Source of the DNA: Sipunculus nudus
Lineage: Eukaryota; Annelida; Sipuncula; Golfingiida; Sipunculidae
Direction: 5' to 3'
Assembly (NCBI GenBank): GCA_026874595.1
Contig: CM049310.1
Span: forward strand, 21,862,058-21,926,057
Length of the DNA: 64,000 nucleotides
The position numbers were made by a program, and so were the translations under genes. The notes under the pieces are model-generated. The model had not been told where the DNA came from, made no database searches, and saw nothing but the letters and a program-made list of their open reading frames with translations. This document shows positions 11,971-25,140 of this stretch, piece after piece (position 1 is the stretch's first letter; every line of letters starts with the position of its first letter).

Positions 11971-13584
11971 GAGTGCCACCTGTGGATGTAATTTGAGCCT
12001 TGAATAGATGCTCATGTTTTTTAGACTGATAAAAATTTACGAAAGAGTCTTGAAGGCTTGACCGAGGTAGACAGAATTAAAGCAGAATTACAGCAGATCC
12101 CATCTACGACGTTTAGTTGTGTCCAGTAGCGCCTAATAACGCGGTTAACATGACATGGCGAGAATGCAAAGTATATTCTTATAATGAAAATTTAATCATT
12201 ATTTTGTTGTTACAGTTCGGGTTGTGTACGGTTTTATGTAGAACATGGACAATTTAAACCAAATATAAAATTCAAACATAAAGCACAAAATATAATACAC
12301 ACATATATAGTAGTCATTAATCAAAATGAAATCTGGAATGTAATTTTACTTACCTTTTTTATATCCCTGATTTGGCTTAGTTGACGTTTCTGTAGTTGGT
12401 ACAAAATCTTTGATGTACGGCAGTTTGAACATTATTAAATGAAAAATTAAAAATGGACTCAAGGAATGAACTCCATTCCTTAGTCTCACAAATGTGTTTC
12501 GTTAAATTTAAAATTGAATATTTATATCTTATGAATTAAAAAGATACGTGAATACCCTTTTTCATGTTTTTTTAAATATGCAGTGCACAGAGGGCCCGGG
12601 ACAGGATGATTAAAATCTGAGAACTGGAAACCTAAAGATTCTGTTTCGGGAAGCGGGACAACTATGATTAGAAAAGTGTTCAGATTTCATTGAGGGTGTA
12701 TCTTGTTTCAGTCATATATAAATGTAATAAGTTTCTCTGATTGAAAAGGCAATGCTGATATGAGAGTCGGGCCCGTTAGCAAGGCAAGCTGGGATGACTG
12801 GAAACATGCCATGAACAGAAACAATCTGCCTGATGACGTACAGGCGAGGCCACAACACCATACCGGTAATGAGTTCATAGCGACGACGGAATAATATTGA
12901 AGACTAATGCACTGCCATTGACGGAATTATACAGCAAGTTTGAGGATCGGATAGACAGGAGGTAAAATACACCAGCTTAGCTGCTCTAATATCTTTCTCA
13001 AGTAACAGACCTGTCTCCGCTTTAATAGTTTCCGAAGTGGAAAAAAATAACTGGTTCTCAGATAGATTGTGTTAGATAAGGGGATAAGGATGGGGTATTT
13101 TGACATCCAGATCCCCAGTTGACAAAGCTAAGCAACTGCCGAGATTGATACATATCATTTAACTAGTGCTCTTCAAATTTAGGATCTTGGCATGTAGTTT
13201 GACCCTGATTTTTTAATGAGGATAAATAACTAGAAACTGATATGACCATAAAAGTAACCTTGCCCGAATTCACTTAGGGGAGAAATGCTAGATTTCTGAG
13301 CAATAACGAACACTTTCTTTACTCTGCTGACGAGTCTGTAAATTACATGCTGTCACATGATTGGTACCCAACATTCAATCGGCGTAAAAGAATCTTTTAC
13401 CTTTTATGAGGAAAAATGTATAAATGGATTGTGGATTGTGTGTTTCCCCGCTGATTTTTCTATTAAAAGGGTATATAATCTTTCTTTTATATCCCTTCTT
13501 TCCAAAGCACAGTTGTTTAGCGATCGGTGAAAAGATTCTATGTCAGGCTCATCCGTGAAATGGACAGAGATAGATTTGTTGATT

Positions 13585-14011
13585 CAAGGTAAAGGTGTGT
13601 TTCCATGTGCGCGTATATGCGAATATGCGTGAAAAATCACTCATATGATTTTGAAACTGGAGTGTTTCCATGTGTTCGTCAGCGTATATGTGTATAAGCG
13701 TAAAAATCGCCACGGGAGCATAGGGTCTGCGTGAACACAGGGATTCAGAGTAAAATGACGTCACTTCACCATCTTTTTGTGGAAGCCTGCTCGATCCACT
13801 TCACACATATATATAGCTTTGGTGAAGTCACGTCATTTTAGCCCGAAGCCTCGAGTTCACGCATTTACGCACATACGCATATACGCTGACTTACGGGCAC
13901 ATGGAAACACCTTAGTTACAAAATGATATGAGCGATTTTTACCTATATTCGCATATAGCCACTTCATGCATATACGCATATACGCGCACATAGACACCTA
14001 TTTGCTACTTG
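13585..14011. mobile_element. Foldback (long inverted repeat) DNA transposon or MITE
   Basis: Nearly the whole 427 bp is one imperfect palindrome with arms of about 190 bp around a roughly 50-bp loop (about 13772-13820). Paired landmarks are AGGTGT at 13593 with ACACCT at 13994, GCGCGTATATGCG with CGCATATACGCGC, a second GTGTTTCCATGTG with CACATGGAAACAC, and TAAAATGACGT (13751) with ACGTCATTTTA (about 13830-13840). The outermost paired bases are CAAG and CTTG. Short GCGTATATG motifs repeat within each arm, as in elements with subterminal repeats. No coding capacity and no convincing target duplication are visible, so the superfamily is left open. The 71-codon minus-strand frame at 13549-13764 lies in the left arm and is not a gene. 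Confidence 0.8.
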
Positions 14012-14144
14012 CGATGAAACATTAAAATCAACATAGATACTCAGGATCTGATCGGTTACCACAAGGAATGCACTTTGGACACATGGGATTTAATTGGATT
14101 AAATGTCATGTAACTGTAACCTGCCATGGGCGAATACCTTAGCA

Positions 14145-14152
14145 TGACGTCA
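14145..14152. promoter_or_regulatory. Full CRE palindrome TGACGTCA
   Basis: An exact consensus site for CREB/ATF-type bZIP factors. Others in the window are at 13756, 23713, 30921, 33179, 44697 and 48618. Function is not shown by sequence alone. Confidence 0.3.
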
Positions 14153-14258
14153 CAGCAGGCCCAGGAGGGTTTAGAGGAATGGTTGGCACTGTACCTGTCC
14201 TCTTCTAGTTTGTATTTATTTCCAAAAAATGCCGATCTGATAAAGCTTTGTGAAGTTA

Positions 14259-14318
14259 TCTCTCTCTCTCTCTTTCTCTCTCTTTCTATATATATAAATT
14301 TATGTATACACACACACG

Positions 14319-14361
<43 letters not shown>
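14259..14361. repeat. Compound microsatellite (TC)n-(CA)n-(TA)n
   Basis: A TC/TTTC tract (14259-14287) is followed by a CA tract (about 14307-14330) and about 32 bp of TA. The two opposing frames of 97 and 118 codons here (14126-14419 plus, 14056-14412 minus) are products of the repeat, reading as Ser-Leu and Ile-Tyr runs. Confidence 0.95.
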
Positions 14362-14363
<2 letters not shown>

Positions 14364-14416
14364 TACGAATTGGTTTTTTAATCGCATTCGATGATCCAAA
14401 GATAAAAAACAACCCA

Positions 14417-14441
14417 TAATGGATTATTAATCCATTAATCC
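14417..14441. promoter_or_regulatory. Palindromic TAATCC cluster
   Basis: TAATGGATTA (14417-14426), one T, then TAATCCATTA (14428-14437) form a perfect 10-bp inverted repeat, and another TAATCC follows at 14436. TAATCC/GGATTA is the known core for Lys50 homeodomains (Otx, Gsc, Pitx). Three cores in 25 bp may be a binding cluster or a chance product of low-complexity sequence beside a microsatellite. Confidence 0.25.
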
Positions 14442-17400
14442 ATTATTAAATGTACCTTCTATATTGCCGTAAAATATGCTGTATAGAATTAGACCAAGTA
14501 AATTTAGTCTAACATCATGGTGAAAGTTTAAAGGAATGGCCTTGTTGTTGACACTTATTCATTGCACAAGGTTAAGTTTTATTGGTTTTCTATGCTCCGC
14601 CTTTCTTAAAGCTTTCATAGAGTATTTAGAGTATGTTGGTATGTTGATAGAGTATTTTACCGGGATATTATGACTTATAAATAAACAACTTGCACTTTTC
14701 AAACGAGGACAATACATCACTTCGGTAAACGTCACCTGTATTAAACAATACCCAAGGATTCAAGCACTTGTTGTACATGACAATTTAAGAACGCCCTGAA
14801 ACATTACTCAGTTACCCCTTCTAAGAATTCCTCTGGTTAACAGAAAGCAATCTCGTCTTTTGCCAATTTATCTTTTTATTCGTGGTTCACTCAGAGATCA
14901 TTGCAGCCTTTTTTCGCGTAATTACGACACAACAAAAATCCTCCTACGTCATTTCCTGCGTGAGTAATTATTCCGTGCGTTTTGCAGTGTCTTTGCGGTA
15001 TATTTCTTTAAAGCAGAGTAGCACGATAAAACACATGAACAGTAAAAAACAGTATTATTGCGGATATACAAGTATTACATTTTCAGTAAAACTCATGTAC
15101 CCAGATAAGGCAGAGATTGAGACTGTTTTTTTCCCCAGAAAAGTCCACTGGGCAACTATTTATTCTTTGACATACGTTGTCCAGGGTAACAGAGTGCGGA
15201 TGTTTTGGATGTATATACAGACTTCCACATGCACAGTGTAGGTCGTATAATGAACGGGTAGTTCCAGGTGAGAATTTCGCGCACGTTTTTATACTTTGTT
15301 TCAGCTAGTGGTGGCCATTGGTCAGTGAGGAGGAAACCTTAGCTACCGCGGAGCTGCGTGATGCCAATTTGAAACCTGCTAATTGGTTCTTTCCTTGCCA
15401 TCGGAACAGTCGACTATGGAGTTTGGTTCATGCCGTCCAGCCCTCTACATCTGCTGAACATGTCGTGTTCTAGGATTCACTCATAACATCACGCACACCC
15501 CCACCCGCTATACACAACAGGCTGCAGTCTGGACGGCTTGTGACCTCCCTATTCTAAGACCACGCACGCCTCTTATTTCTGAAATCTTGCACATCGATAA
15601 ATGATGCTTGAGCTTATTTTTCAATTGCGATGTTTATATAGATTTGGAAAATTCTTGTTGTCTTGTCAAAAACGATATTGATATTTTTCAGATGGTACGG
15701 TTTACAGGCGACGTGGATATTTCCGTCGTCGACTAGATCATATATAATTTGGTATAAGTTCAAGATATACGGTATGCGAGTAATCATTATTTACTATTTT
15801 TGGGCAAACCTTACGTCTAGATTGAACACATGATTTCATCATTTTGCTGTTGAACACAATGGCTATATGCTTTAAAAGCGCGCTAATTCATCTAAACGAC
15901 ATTATTGCCGGGTTAATGGTTCCGAGAAAAAAGTATTCGTGACATAAACCCAGCTGTCGCCGATTGACAGAGTCTAGACTGGTACCCGTCCCAATTTTTC
16001 TGTAACAGACGTCCTCTCAGTGACACGACAATGTTATGTAATATATCCAAATCCATGAACAGATCCATCATTTTCGGAACTAAATGAAGTTATTTAATCA
16101 GACCAGACATCTGTGTTTCAGTATTTCTCACGGCCATACAGTCCTACCTGTCACGGGATGGTTTAAAGGAATGCATCTGTAGCGTTCTATACAAGCTTTG
16201 ACAAAGCATTTATTCTTGCGGTGTGTTACTCCAAATACCAATTTTCCAAGTTTTTCCTCGCCATAAGGGTTTGATAAGAATCAAGGTTATGTATCTATGA
16301 TTAATCCAGTGATTTTTCGGATTTAGCTCCAATGTCTTAGGTACCAAACGCTCGGCTAACTGAAGATAGAAATTTGAGTCAGAAAAATATATATTCTATC
16401 AGACGCTGGATATATTTTATGATATTTGATACAGGAATCACATTTTACCTAACCCTGGTTACTGTGAGCTGAGAATAAAAGACCGTTTTCAACCATGTTT
16501 ATTTCGTATCCTTTGTCATTTCCAAGTAAACCATCATCAGATTACTTACAGGGACTGCTGAAAAATGGTGTATTTGGAACTATTTACCAAAATCAAGACA
16601 GGAATTCCATGGTCCATCAACGGTTCTTTAAATTACATTACATAATTTTTTCTAAATCTAATACTTATAAAATGAATTCGGTTGACTTTTGTTCGCAATG
16701 TTCTCTAAAACCGCGTTGTTTACAATATTGTGCCATACATCATTTGAAAGGTTATTATCCCCGCAGTGACATAGGCGATATGAAAATAAATAATTTTTAA
16801 TGTACATATAATTTTGAGTGATTTTTCCGTTTTTTTACCGAGCATGGCCGAACTGCCTTCGGCAATCACCGGAATGCGTGCATCGTGGTCACTTAACCTC
16901 TAACACTAAGGACTATTGTTCATATGAATAACGCTTGCTTTCAATGAGGGATTTGACCTACATGCGTGGTCATAAAAAGAGAAAAACACCTGTTTCTCGC
17001 TTTATGAAATGGAGAGTACAAGCCAGGAGGATTAATGACAAAACTTATTCAAGGTCCCAATTTCAGGAACAGGGCTGGGGTGTGGTGGCGGGGGTTTCAG
17101 GCCTCAAAATTTGTCTGTTACGATGAAAAAAAAGGTTGCGGTGGTTGAAAATGGGATACGGACCAACTGCATGGATCTGCTTCTGCTACTTACGATGTAT
17201 GCATGTTTCTGTTTCCTTCTTCAGGAACAGTTTCCTCGCAACGTACATTTAATTAATCTTTCATGTGTTCCTTTCATCAACCTATTCTTTATACGCCCAA
17301 CGATAGAAACCAGTCAAATATCAACGAAACACTGAATGCCTCGGCGTTTCATTCCGGTTCGCAATGTAAACCATCACTGACCAGGTCTTCAAGGTAAACA

Positions 17401-20400
17401 TACTGGGGTATGAGTTTTGCCACGAACACAGCGCCACAAAATAACAGTAAAAAAAAATATTTGTACATATCGTATTCCGAGAGTATCCCACTTAAAATCT
17501 ATATTTTCTTTTAACTTTAATAATAAAAAATGAACCAACATTCAATATCACAGTAAATATATCTCCCAAACCCCGGTAAAAACCCCGGTATACCGGGTTT
17601 ATCAGCTAGTATAATATAAAAATAAAGGGAAATAACTTTTTCGTGAATATACCTTAATTATTAGTAACATATTATCGATAAAGTTTCATGTTATACATTT
17701 AAATGTTAGTTACTAGGATTGACTAGTGATATGCAAATTGAAATGAGGAAAAATTAACTGAAAGCAGACGTCATATGACGTAAAAAATGTGCCATGGATT
17801 TTCTTCTTACAGGAAATATGCGTGTTGTCATATAATACTGTGCAGGTCTTTTTTTTGCATCGTTTGCGCTTGACTGGTACTTGAAAAAATACTCGTCTTC
17901 AATTTTAAGCGAAATATTCCGATATCCTACACTTGGGAAATCATTGTCATTCATAATAAAATGAATATAAATTTATTGTATTGAAATTCCGGCCGTTCCT
18001 TATGAAGTTAGTGTTCATGTTTGTGGTTTATCACGAATTATCATAACGATTTCTCTTGAATCGTTATATGCAACAGTGTCATGTCTCATGCTTAACAAAC
18101 TGCTTGTTTTAACATTAGGGATTTTATTGTAGCACTTTTTTCGCCTCTCGTCAACTACTTATGCAATTATGACTGGATGATTGGCTTATACAATTTATAC
18201 TTGTTCTTAAGGATTTGATAAAAAATATAAGTAGTTTCAGGTCATGGCATTGTTAAGTTTCTTCTTGATGAAGTGCATGTCTAATCTTTAATTAGTTGAC
18301 TTGTTTCGGATGGTAGTCTTAATTCAAGTATGAGAGGCTATTCAGTCAGCTGAGTTCATTATTCTGTTTGTTAAAATAGAAAGCAATTACAGTAATATTA
18401 ATTCGGTTAGAGAAGAGACTGCCGAATTTGGTCCTTAATAGCAAAATATCCTTTTTACACAGATTGCCTTTTCCAATAAATGTATCTCACTGTATATTTA
18501 AGGCAAACCATACATATATATGCGCAAAAATAAATTAATAACCATACCAAATTTCAATGGAAGGAGGCTCAAAAACATTCTTTGACCATGCTAAGATTTT
18601 TTTCTAACAGATCGAGTTCACGTTACAATCATTTTGATAAGTAGTTGATCACACGTTTGGAATTTCTGGTTTATATATCAATCAGGCCGCTCAGAAATAA
18701 TTTAGGCAATTACATTGCGGTTAAGTTCGATCAATTTGAATGTTTAACCATCAAAGCCCTTGTTATAAGAAACCCAGTGTTTCTGAAATCCGATTCGCCT
18801 CGGCAGGATGGATAATTGCAGGTTTTCTGGTGTACCCAGACTGGATTTCCTTCAGTTATTTACTCTTGGAACTTAGAAGAGCGTTTAAGAATTCGAAACC
18901 TTGTCTCGAAGTGTATATGAGTCCGCCGCCCAGCTATGAAATTTCAATATGTTTTTAGTGGACATATTTCTTTATGTTAAAAATTGCGACTCAAAGACAA
19001 AATTTTAAAAGATAGCAAAATATGAGAAAATAATTATATTTAATGATGCAGTACATTCAAGCCATATTTCACTTCCACAGGCATACTGACTAAAAAATAT
19101 TCTTTCTGAATAAGAAAAGCGGGATATAAAACTAAAAAGAAACATGTACTAATCATTTGAAATAAACAACCCATAAATTTTGCAGCAGGTCAATATGGTA
19201 AGCACCTATACAGTAAAAAACACAAGGGAGAGGTTTCTCTTTCATAATTTTAAAAATCTTCAGAATGAGTTTCCGGAGCTAAGTCGGCGTGTTGTGTGGA
19301 TGATGCCGTGCGGACATAATAACACATGGACTCCAGCTTTTCTCATTACCAGGGGTTCGCTTTTACCGGGGAGACCTAACGTGAAGCTGTTCGCCGTAAT
19401 CTCCGGTCCTTCTATTCAGTAATTAAAACCCTCATGCGAACAGACAGGCCCGGTTTGAAGACTGCTCTCGTAAAAAATCTCTAGACTGGGGATCTGCATT
19501 AATGCCCAATGAACAAGTCCCTCCAGACCCGCTGAACATGGTTCACGTGGTCCTTGTACCACACATAAGACGGGGAACGTTTGAAAGATTGTTTTAATTT
19601 GTTTCCATGGCGAGGGTAATTCTAGGAAACAGTATACCTAATTACAGGCAAAGCACTTAATCTGCAGAACTGAGATACTAAATCATGGTGCCATATAGCC
19701 AATTCCTAAGGGAATGGATGAAAGCGGTAAATGTTGATTAGTGAATCAGCAGGATTAAGATGAGAGTCAATAAGAAGTGAACATATTAGCGGTAGGAACA
19801 TGATTTTAAAATGTAAATATGATGTAAAAATGATTTTAAACTCAAATGAGTCATTTCCTTTGATACAGGTGTAAAATAACAAATGTAACATATTGACTAA
19901 ACAATAATAGGTTCCATTTCCGTGTGTGTTTCTTGAGAAGAAGATAATGCCTGTTCTGCACTTTTGTCTTGTGCTTTCATAGTCAGTCATATGTTTCTCA
20001 AGACTTCTTAAATCATAAATATTTGATATTAAGATAAAAATTGTGCAGAACTGTTGATGAATTATCTATGGTGGATTCCATAAATACATAGAATTACATC
20101 CAGTAACATTAATTAGGGTAATTTCAACAAATACACGTTCGCAAAAAAGCACCATGGCGATTTCATGTATAACATATTAAGAAAAGTCATAATCGTGATA
20201 ATATGACCTTCATTACCAAAAATTAAAACAACCACAAATCTATTGTTTTAGTTAAAGCTTGACTTTTAACAAGTCATTTCTTTTAATCTGTGGAACCAAA
20301 TTAAAACTCTATTTATGCCTGTGACACGGAAAATCTATTTTTCTAGATGGCAAAGAGAGACGGCATCAAGATAACAAAATTGCCTGCCCAAAATTAATAT

Positions 20401-20514
20401 AATTTGCAATGTTGGAGCAATGATTTAAACATTAAGCCAATAAGCTGACAATCCCTCTTGGAGGAAGTAATTAAACAGTCAAAGAAAGTCTTTCACTGTC
20501 ATAAACAAATTAAA
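14442..20514. other. Intergenic, no gene supported
   Basis: Six kilobases without a recognised gene or transposon. Frames at 14882-15241 (119 codons) and 16495-16800 (101 codons) show no domain. Slightly GC-richer patches with a CCAAT box (CCATTGGTCAG near 15312) and CG-containing motifs occur at about 15300-15600 and 19260-19560 and could be regulatory. A short palindrome lies at 17584-17597. Confidence 0.5.
17584..17597. repeat. 14-bp palindrome CCCGGTATACCGGG
   Basis: A perfect palindrome. A further copy of the half-sequence (AAACCCCGGTAAA) lies directly upstream at about 17571, so the CCCCGGTA motif occurs three times in about 35 bp. Its role is unknown; it may be a remnant of a transposon terminus. 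Confidence 0.5.
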
Positions 20515-20605
20515 CATTTTTGATATGAAATGACAACTTTCGTCAGTTAATTAAAAATAGCATTTTTGATATGAAATGACAATTTACTCAGTTAATTAAA
20601 AATAG
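20515..20605. repeat. Tandem duplication, 46-bp and 45-bp units
   Basis: Two adjacent copies of a unit that starts CATTTTTGATATGAAATGAC and ends GTTAATTAAAAATAG differ only at a few bases in the middle. The high identity points to a recent tandem duplication. Confidence 0.93.
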
Positions 20606-21079
20606 CATGAATCACGGTTAGCGTTGTTGTTAAGGGTATATTACTTATGTGCTCATCCATCGGCTCAAAAGGCTTCTCGTGATTTTCAGAATGTATATCA
20701 TAACAGCTGTAAAACAAGAAGACTTATTATTTTAATAATGTATTGTTATTTTTATAATGATTTACTGAATCGGCAGCATTCACCGCGAAGCGTCAGTCCT
20801 CAAAACAAACAAGACTGCTATTTCAAAAGCATAGAAGGTATATTTCGGTCGTTATTAGTATAGAAATACACTTTTTGAACACACCTCTGAAGTCAGTTGG
20901 AATTACTACCACCTTCTTTGACCGGTCTAATGGGAGTCGACGCTGGTGCCGTCAATTTCCGTGTCTTGTGGCTCACCCTTGCGCTGACCCGCAATCCACG
21001 CCCTCGGCTCTGTCCAGCTGTAGTGTAAATTACACAATCTCCGCTCGTAATCTTGTAAGATATAAGAAATAATAACAGC
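20606..21079. other. Intergenic, no gene supported
   Basis: A GC-richer patch at about 20920-21110 has frames of 65-79 codons without recognisable domains. The 16S-like string at about 21105 is treated as coincidence. Confidence 0.45.
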
Positions 21080-21660
21080 GTCTTTCCTGACGCCTGGCCG
21101 CGGTAATAAAGTTTACACGGATCAAGTATCTGTCATTTCATGACACCCATATTCGTGCTTATGGTCAACATGTGGAAATTACAACGTGCCCAAGCAATTA
21201 GACCTGTCATCGTAATCATTCCACAGGCATATGCTGCGATATTTCATTTATGCGACACTTTTTGACAAAAGTGTGGTACAATAACATCCGACATTTACAG
21301 CTTAAACAGCAGATTAATGCTGCTATGACCCAGCGTATTATCAATAAAACGATAATTTCAGGGAGTTATGAGAGTTACTATTTATAATGAGCTGGACACT
21401 TGTTCCCTCGGGTTTAATGAAGGAATAATGCAGTCGTACATGTGATCTATTATGCAAACTGCCCCATTAGCAAATCTGAAATGGCCGCCATTGTCTAATT
21501 TGATACCTATATATGGGCCAATAGCATCCAAAAGTTACACATGACAAATCACGTGACTAGTTCTTAGAGTAACGTCACCGCCGACGATAGCGACGTCTGG
21601 ATCGTGTAAATAATGCAGATGTATGCAGCTCAAGCATGAGACATTCTTAGGCAAGAAGAG
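21080..21660. promoter_or_regulatory. Candidate regulatory island
   Basis: Single-copy-looking DNA dense in motif-like cores: CAATTAG, TAATCATTCCAC, GGCCGCCATTGT (YY1-like), TTATGCAAA (POU/CEBP-like) and an E-box CACGTG (about 21552). No frame or repeat explains it. The call rests on motif density and composition only. Confidence 0.2.
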
Positions 21661-21977
21661 CTTAAATAACAGTCACTGTCGTGACAGAAACAATGGCTTT
21701 TAGAGAAGCTCATATTGAAAAAAAAATATATATTTAAATGCAAAAAAGATGTATCACATGTTTGAGGAGGCAAGAGGATCCTATGATGTTTTGATAAATT
21801 TATATAAATGTCATCAAGTCAAACTCGTTTTGTGAGAACGATGCATAAAAATGTTTATCATATAAAATAAATGAAAAAATATAAAATTCAGATAACTTCA
21901 TAAATTTCCTTACCTAAATGATAATATAATATGTATCTGAATAATATGTAAAAAACCTGTTATTAATTGAATATTGG

Positions 21978-21981
<4 letters not shown>

Positions 21982-22034
<53 letters not shown>
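21982..22034. repeat. (TA)n microsatellite
   Basis: An uninterrupted alternating TA tract of about 53 bp. Confidence 0.97.
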
Positions 22035-22037
<3 letters not shown>

Positions 22038-23499
22038 TATAGCCTATTTATATGTTTCCAGGAAATAACATCAGAAGTTCCTTTTTCTGGTGACCGTGTT
22101 TAAAATAATTTATTCCGAGAATAATATGAGCATTTAATACAGCCACAGTCATTTAGTTCCTTATAACATCCTTGTGTTAAATTTCGGGGGTTTATGATAT
22201 CTTAATGAAAGTAATGTGTGTTCTCCCGTTTGTCTAAACTACGGGATTGTTTGCAACGGTAATTATAGAATCCATACTTATGTGGATTTAGTAATCCCCA
22301 TAAAACTTCCGCTCTTTACCCCCAAAGGAAATGATTTTTTTTAGAAATTTGAACTTTTTTTAGTGTAGCACTTTTTAAGACATGCTATGTAGGCAGTTAT
22401 GAACGACAGCAGGCAGATCCATGGGTCATGTGACCTAACAATTTACTGTGGGCTAGGTCCAAATTTGACAATAGCAAAGCAGAACTTGTGTTTTACTTAA
22501 ATACCAATTGGATATCAAAGAAAACCAAAGTATTTTCAAGGACACTATTTAAGTAATATCCTCAAGTTTGGACAGATTGCAAGAAAATCATGGTAAATAT
22601 GTTTCAACGGAAGGAACCTAATGATTTTGTAGGAGAACAACCATTGAAGAATGGGATAATAGAAGTGCATTACAAACAGTGATACTATGTATCGCAAAGA
22701 GCAGTGCCATAAGTCTTAAACGTTGCCCATTTAGAGCTTTATTGCAAGTTGAGTACCGGTACATCAGTTTTAAAGTTAAGGAGATCCCATGAAATAATAT
22801 GATTTTCAAAATAATTTGAAAAATCTTTTTTTTTTTATGGCTCTCCACCAATTAAGTGTCAGCGACAGAGCAAGCAGATGTTTGTTATTTGTAGACCTGG
22901 GGATTCTGAGCGGTTGGTCCGTTGTAATGGGTAAAAAGGGAAAGATTCTCCCCCGGGGCGGTTTTCATTTTGCCTGGTGCAGATTCCATTATCCTCCGTG
23001 TTAAACAATATCTTTCGCCATTGGTGATCATCTTCCCCAAAGAGCGTAAAATAGTTTCCCAAACATAACCCATAGAACAGGCAGGGCCTAATAGGAATCG
23101 ATCAATTGATTTACTGCCATAAAGGAATTACATGGAATTACTGGGTTTAGAGAGCTGAACATAGATTTTGTGCAAGAGGGCATGTCATGTGCCTTTAAAA
23201 ACGAAAGACTATTCCATTTCTAAACTGAGCGAGGTGTACTACGTTTCCTCAAGTGTTTACCATCCTATCAATTATTCAATTTAAATTACTGTTAGAATTA
23301 GCTTGCTTTGCCGCCGACTTCTTCTAAATATTAAGATGTTAATCATGAAGATAAAACTGATGAGGAAGTGGCTTGTTACCATGGAAATAAGATTGACCGG
23401 GTCACACAAAATGAGAACAATTTTGCACTCCCCGCATGGTTATGTTATAAAGGATAATTATGCATAGCTTTTGTTAGTTCTGGATGATTTACATTAAAA
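22035..23499. other. Intergenic, no gene supported
   Basis: No gene or transposon was recognised. Four overlapping frames of 62-77 codons on both strands between 22618 and 23073 have no recognisable domain and are mutually exclusive shadows. Confidence 0.5.
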
Positions 23500-24250
23500 T
23501 TGCTCACTGAGCTGCAGATGGCCCTTCAGAGGTCCTGCCTAACACGAAAACCCTTTCCGTACTAACCGTAACAACAAATGTCCTGGAAGATTCGGTCGGG
23601 TTCGACGCATGATCCGTCCTCCTCGTCGTAAATAAGTGTTACTATTAGCTCGAAATTGGCCCCAGAGCACTAGCATCGTTTGTCTCAAGTCAGTACGCGG
23701 GTGAGCTGGCCGTGACGTCACCGCTAGAAGGTTTCTCAGGGGTGGATATCAAACTGAACACGGTCTTGTGGGTGCTGTTCAAAAGATTAGATTTATCAAA
23801 CATATAACATTGGGTCCCCGGGGCCACGGGTTGCCTCTGTGCACATAAATCATTGAAAGCAAGCCTACTCATCACATTCAGTGGCCGCCGGAGAGCCATG
23901 CGGCCCATACATCATCTCTACACCCCGGCCGGAGCATCTGGTTACGATGTCCCATTGTACCTAAACCTAACCTGCCTCTCTGTTCCAGCTCGATAATACG
24001 TTTGACATTTGACGTCTACAAAATGAAGCATATCGGAAACAATAGACTCAACTCTTGGCTTATTTTCGGATTTTTAAGTTATCGTTGCAGCCTTTGTACT
24101 AAACGGGTTTTATAAACATGGACATCGCCTACCCGTCATGCCTTGGGTGTTTCCTTCCGTCCCCGTGACATGTATCATGCGGTGCTCTTTTTATCCCCGG
24201 CTCAACCTAACATTTTGTGGAATCCCCGGTATAAGTTTCCAATCACAATG
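23500..24250. promoter_or_regulatory. GC-richer candidate regulatory island with CRE
   Basis: A 750-bp patch of higher GC and CpG content containing a full CRE (TGACGTCA, 23713-23720) and GGTCCCCGGGGCC-type palindromic sequence near 23813. Short minus-strand frames (60 and 72 codons) overlap in different phases and show no domain. A promoter or enhancer is possible but unproven. Confidence 0.22.
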
Positions 24251-25140
24251 ACTTTAGCTTGGCCGTTTATGATGGATGGCAGCCAACTATTGCTGACAGA
24301 TCTGAAATCAATATGGTGATGTTTTTGTGGATATAATGTTATGTGGATGATGCCCAGCATGTTGCTATCCGTGGTAAATCGAGTTAATTAACTACAACAT
24401 ACGCCGGTTCTTTGTATGTTGATGCAGCATTGTATTTTCCATTGTATGTGTTGCAATTTAAAACGACTCAGTGCCCAAAAACTAAGGAAAGCCAATATAA
24501 AGATATGTAAAAAGTCATTGTTAGAACACTGCGGCTGGTTTCTCTTCGTGCCCTTGTTAAGTGAGCTAACCTGCCTGGCGGCTATCTGTTTGTGCTGTGG
24601 CACGTTGACAGATGAGGCGTTCATGTCTTGGTGACACCAACACGATTTTTTAAAGCAAGCTACATCGACAATCTTTTGTCTATTGAATCAAGGTTGATTA
24701 GTTTATCACCGACTCTAGGTGTTCCTGGTCATCAAGAGGAAAGGTCTCTGATTTAATATGGATGTGTCTTTTGTTAACACAAGTACGTTTTGGCATCTCC
24801 TAACTTATCACCCATCTTTTTATGGCTCGCGGTATTAAAACGTTATTTATGCACGTAATCATTTTTAATGTGTGTTCTATAACGGTTGATGTTTTGGGCA
24901 AAGAAGTAACAAGGGAATACTGTTTAAAGCATCATAAATTCCAACATTTGGCCAATAAGTCACTGAACATTTTACGATTTGAAATAGATGAAACACGTGT
25001 TTAAAGATTATAATAATCTTAAAAATTATTGTATAGGTGGAGGTAAACGACTCCATTCTTAATGTTTGCCTGATATATTACTTTGTACATTAGGATAATT
25101 CAATTCCGGTTTCATACTCCGTGACATTGTGAAAATATTA
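24251..25140. other. Intergenic, no gene supported
   Basis: Frames of 60-78 codons on both strands at 24388-25004 have no recognised domain. No transposon terminus was seen. Confidence 0.5.

Larger units (their letters stand above)
9124..13584. other. AT-rich intergenic or intronic DNA
   Basis: No gene or transposon was recognised in this 4.4 kb. It contains a TA tract at 10778-10809, a poly(C) run at 11953-11970, and a few modest GC-richer patches (for example 12760-12960). Frames at 9122-9349, 10127-10336 and 11375-11623 have no recognisable domain. Confidence 0.5.

Noticed and set aside
14056-14419. Opposing 97- and 118-codon frames
   Set aside because: They are translations of the TC/CA/TA microsatellite and its flanks.
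21100-21116. GGCCGCGGTAATAAAG resembling a small-subunit rRNA motif
   Set aside because: The match is about 13 bases with no rRNA sequence around it.
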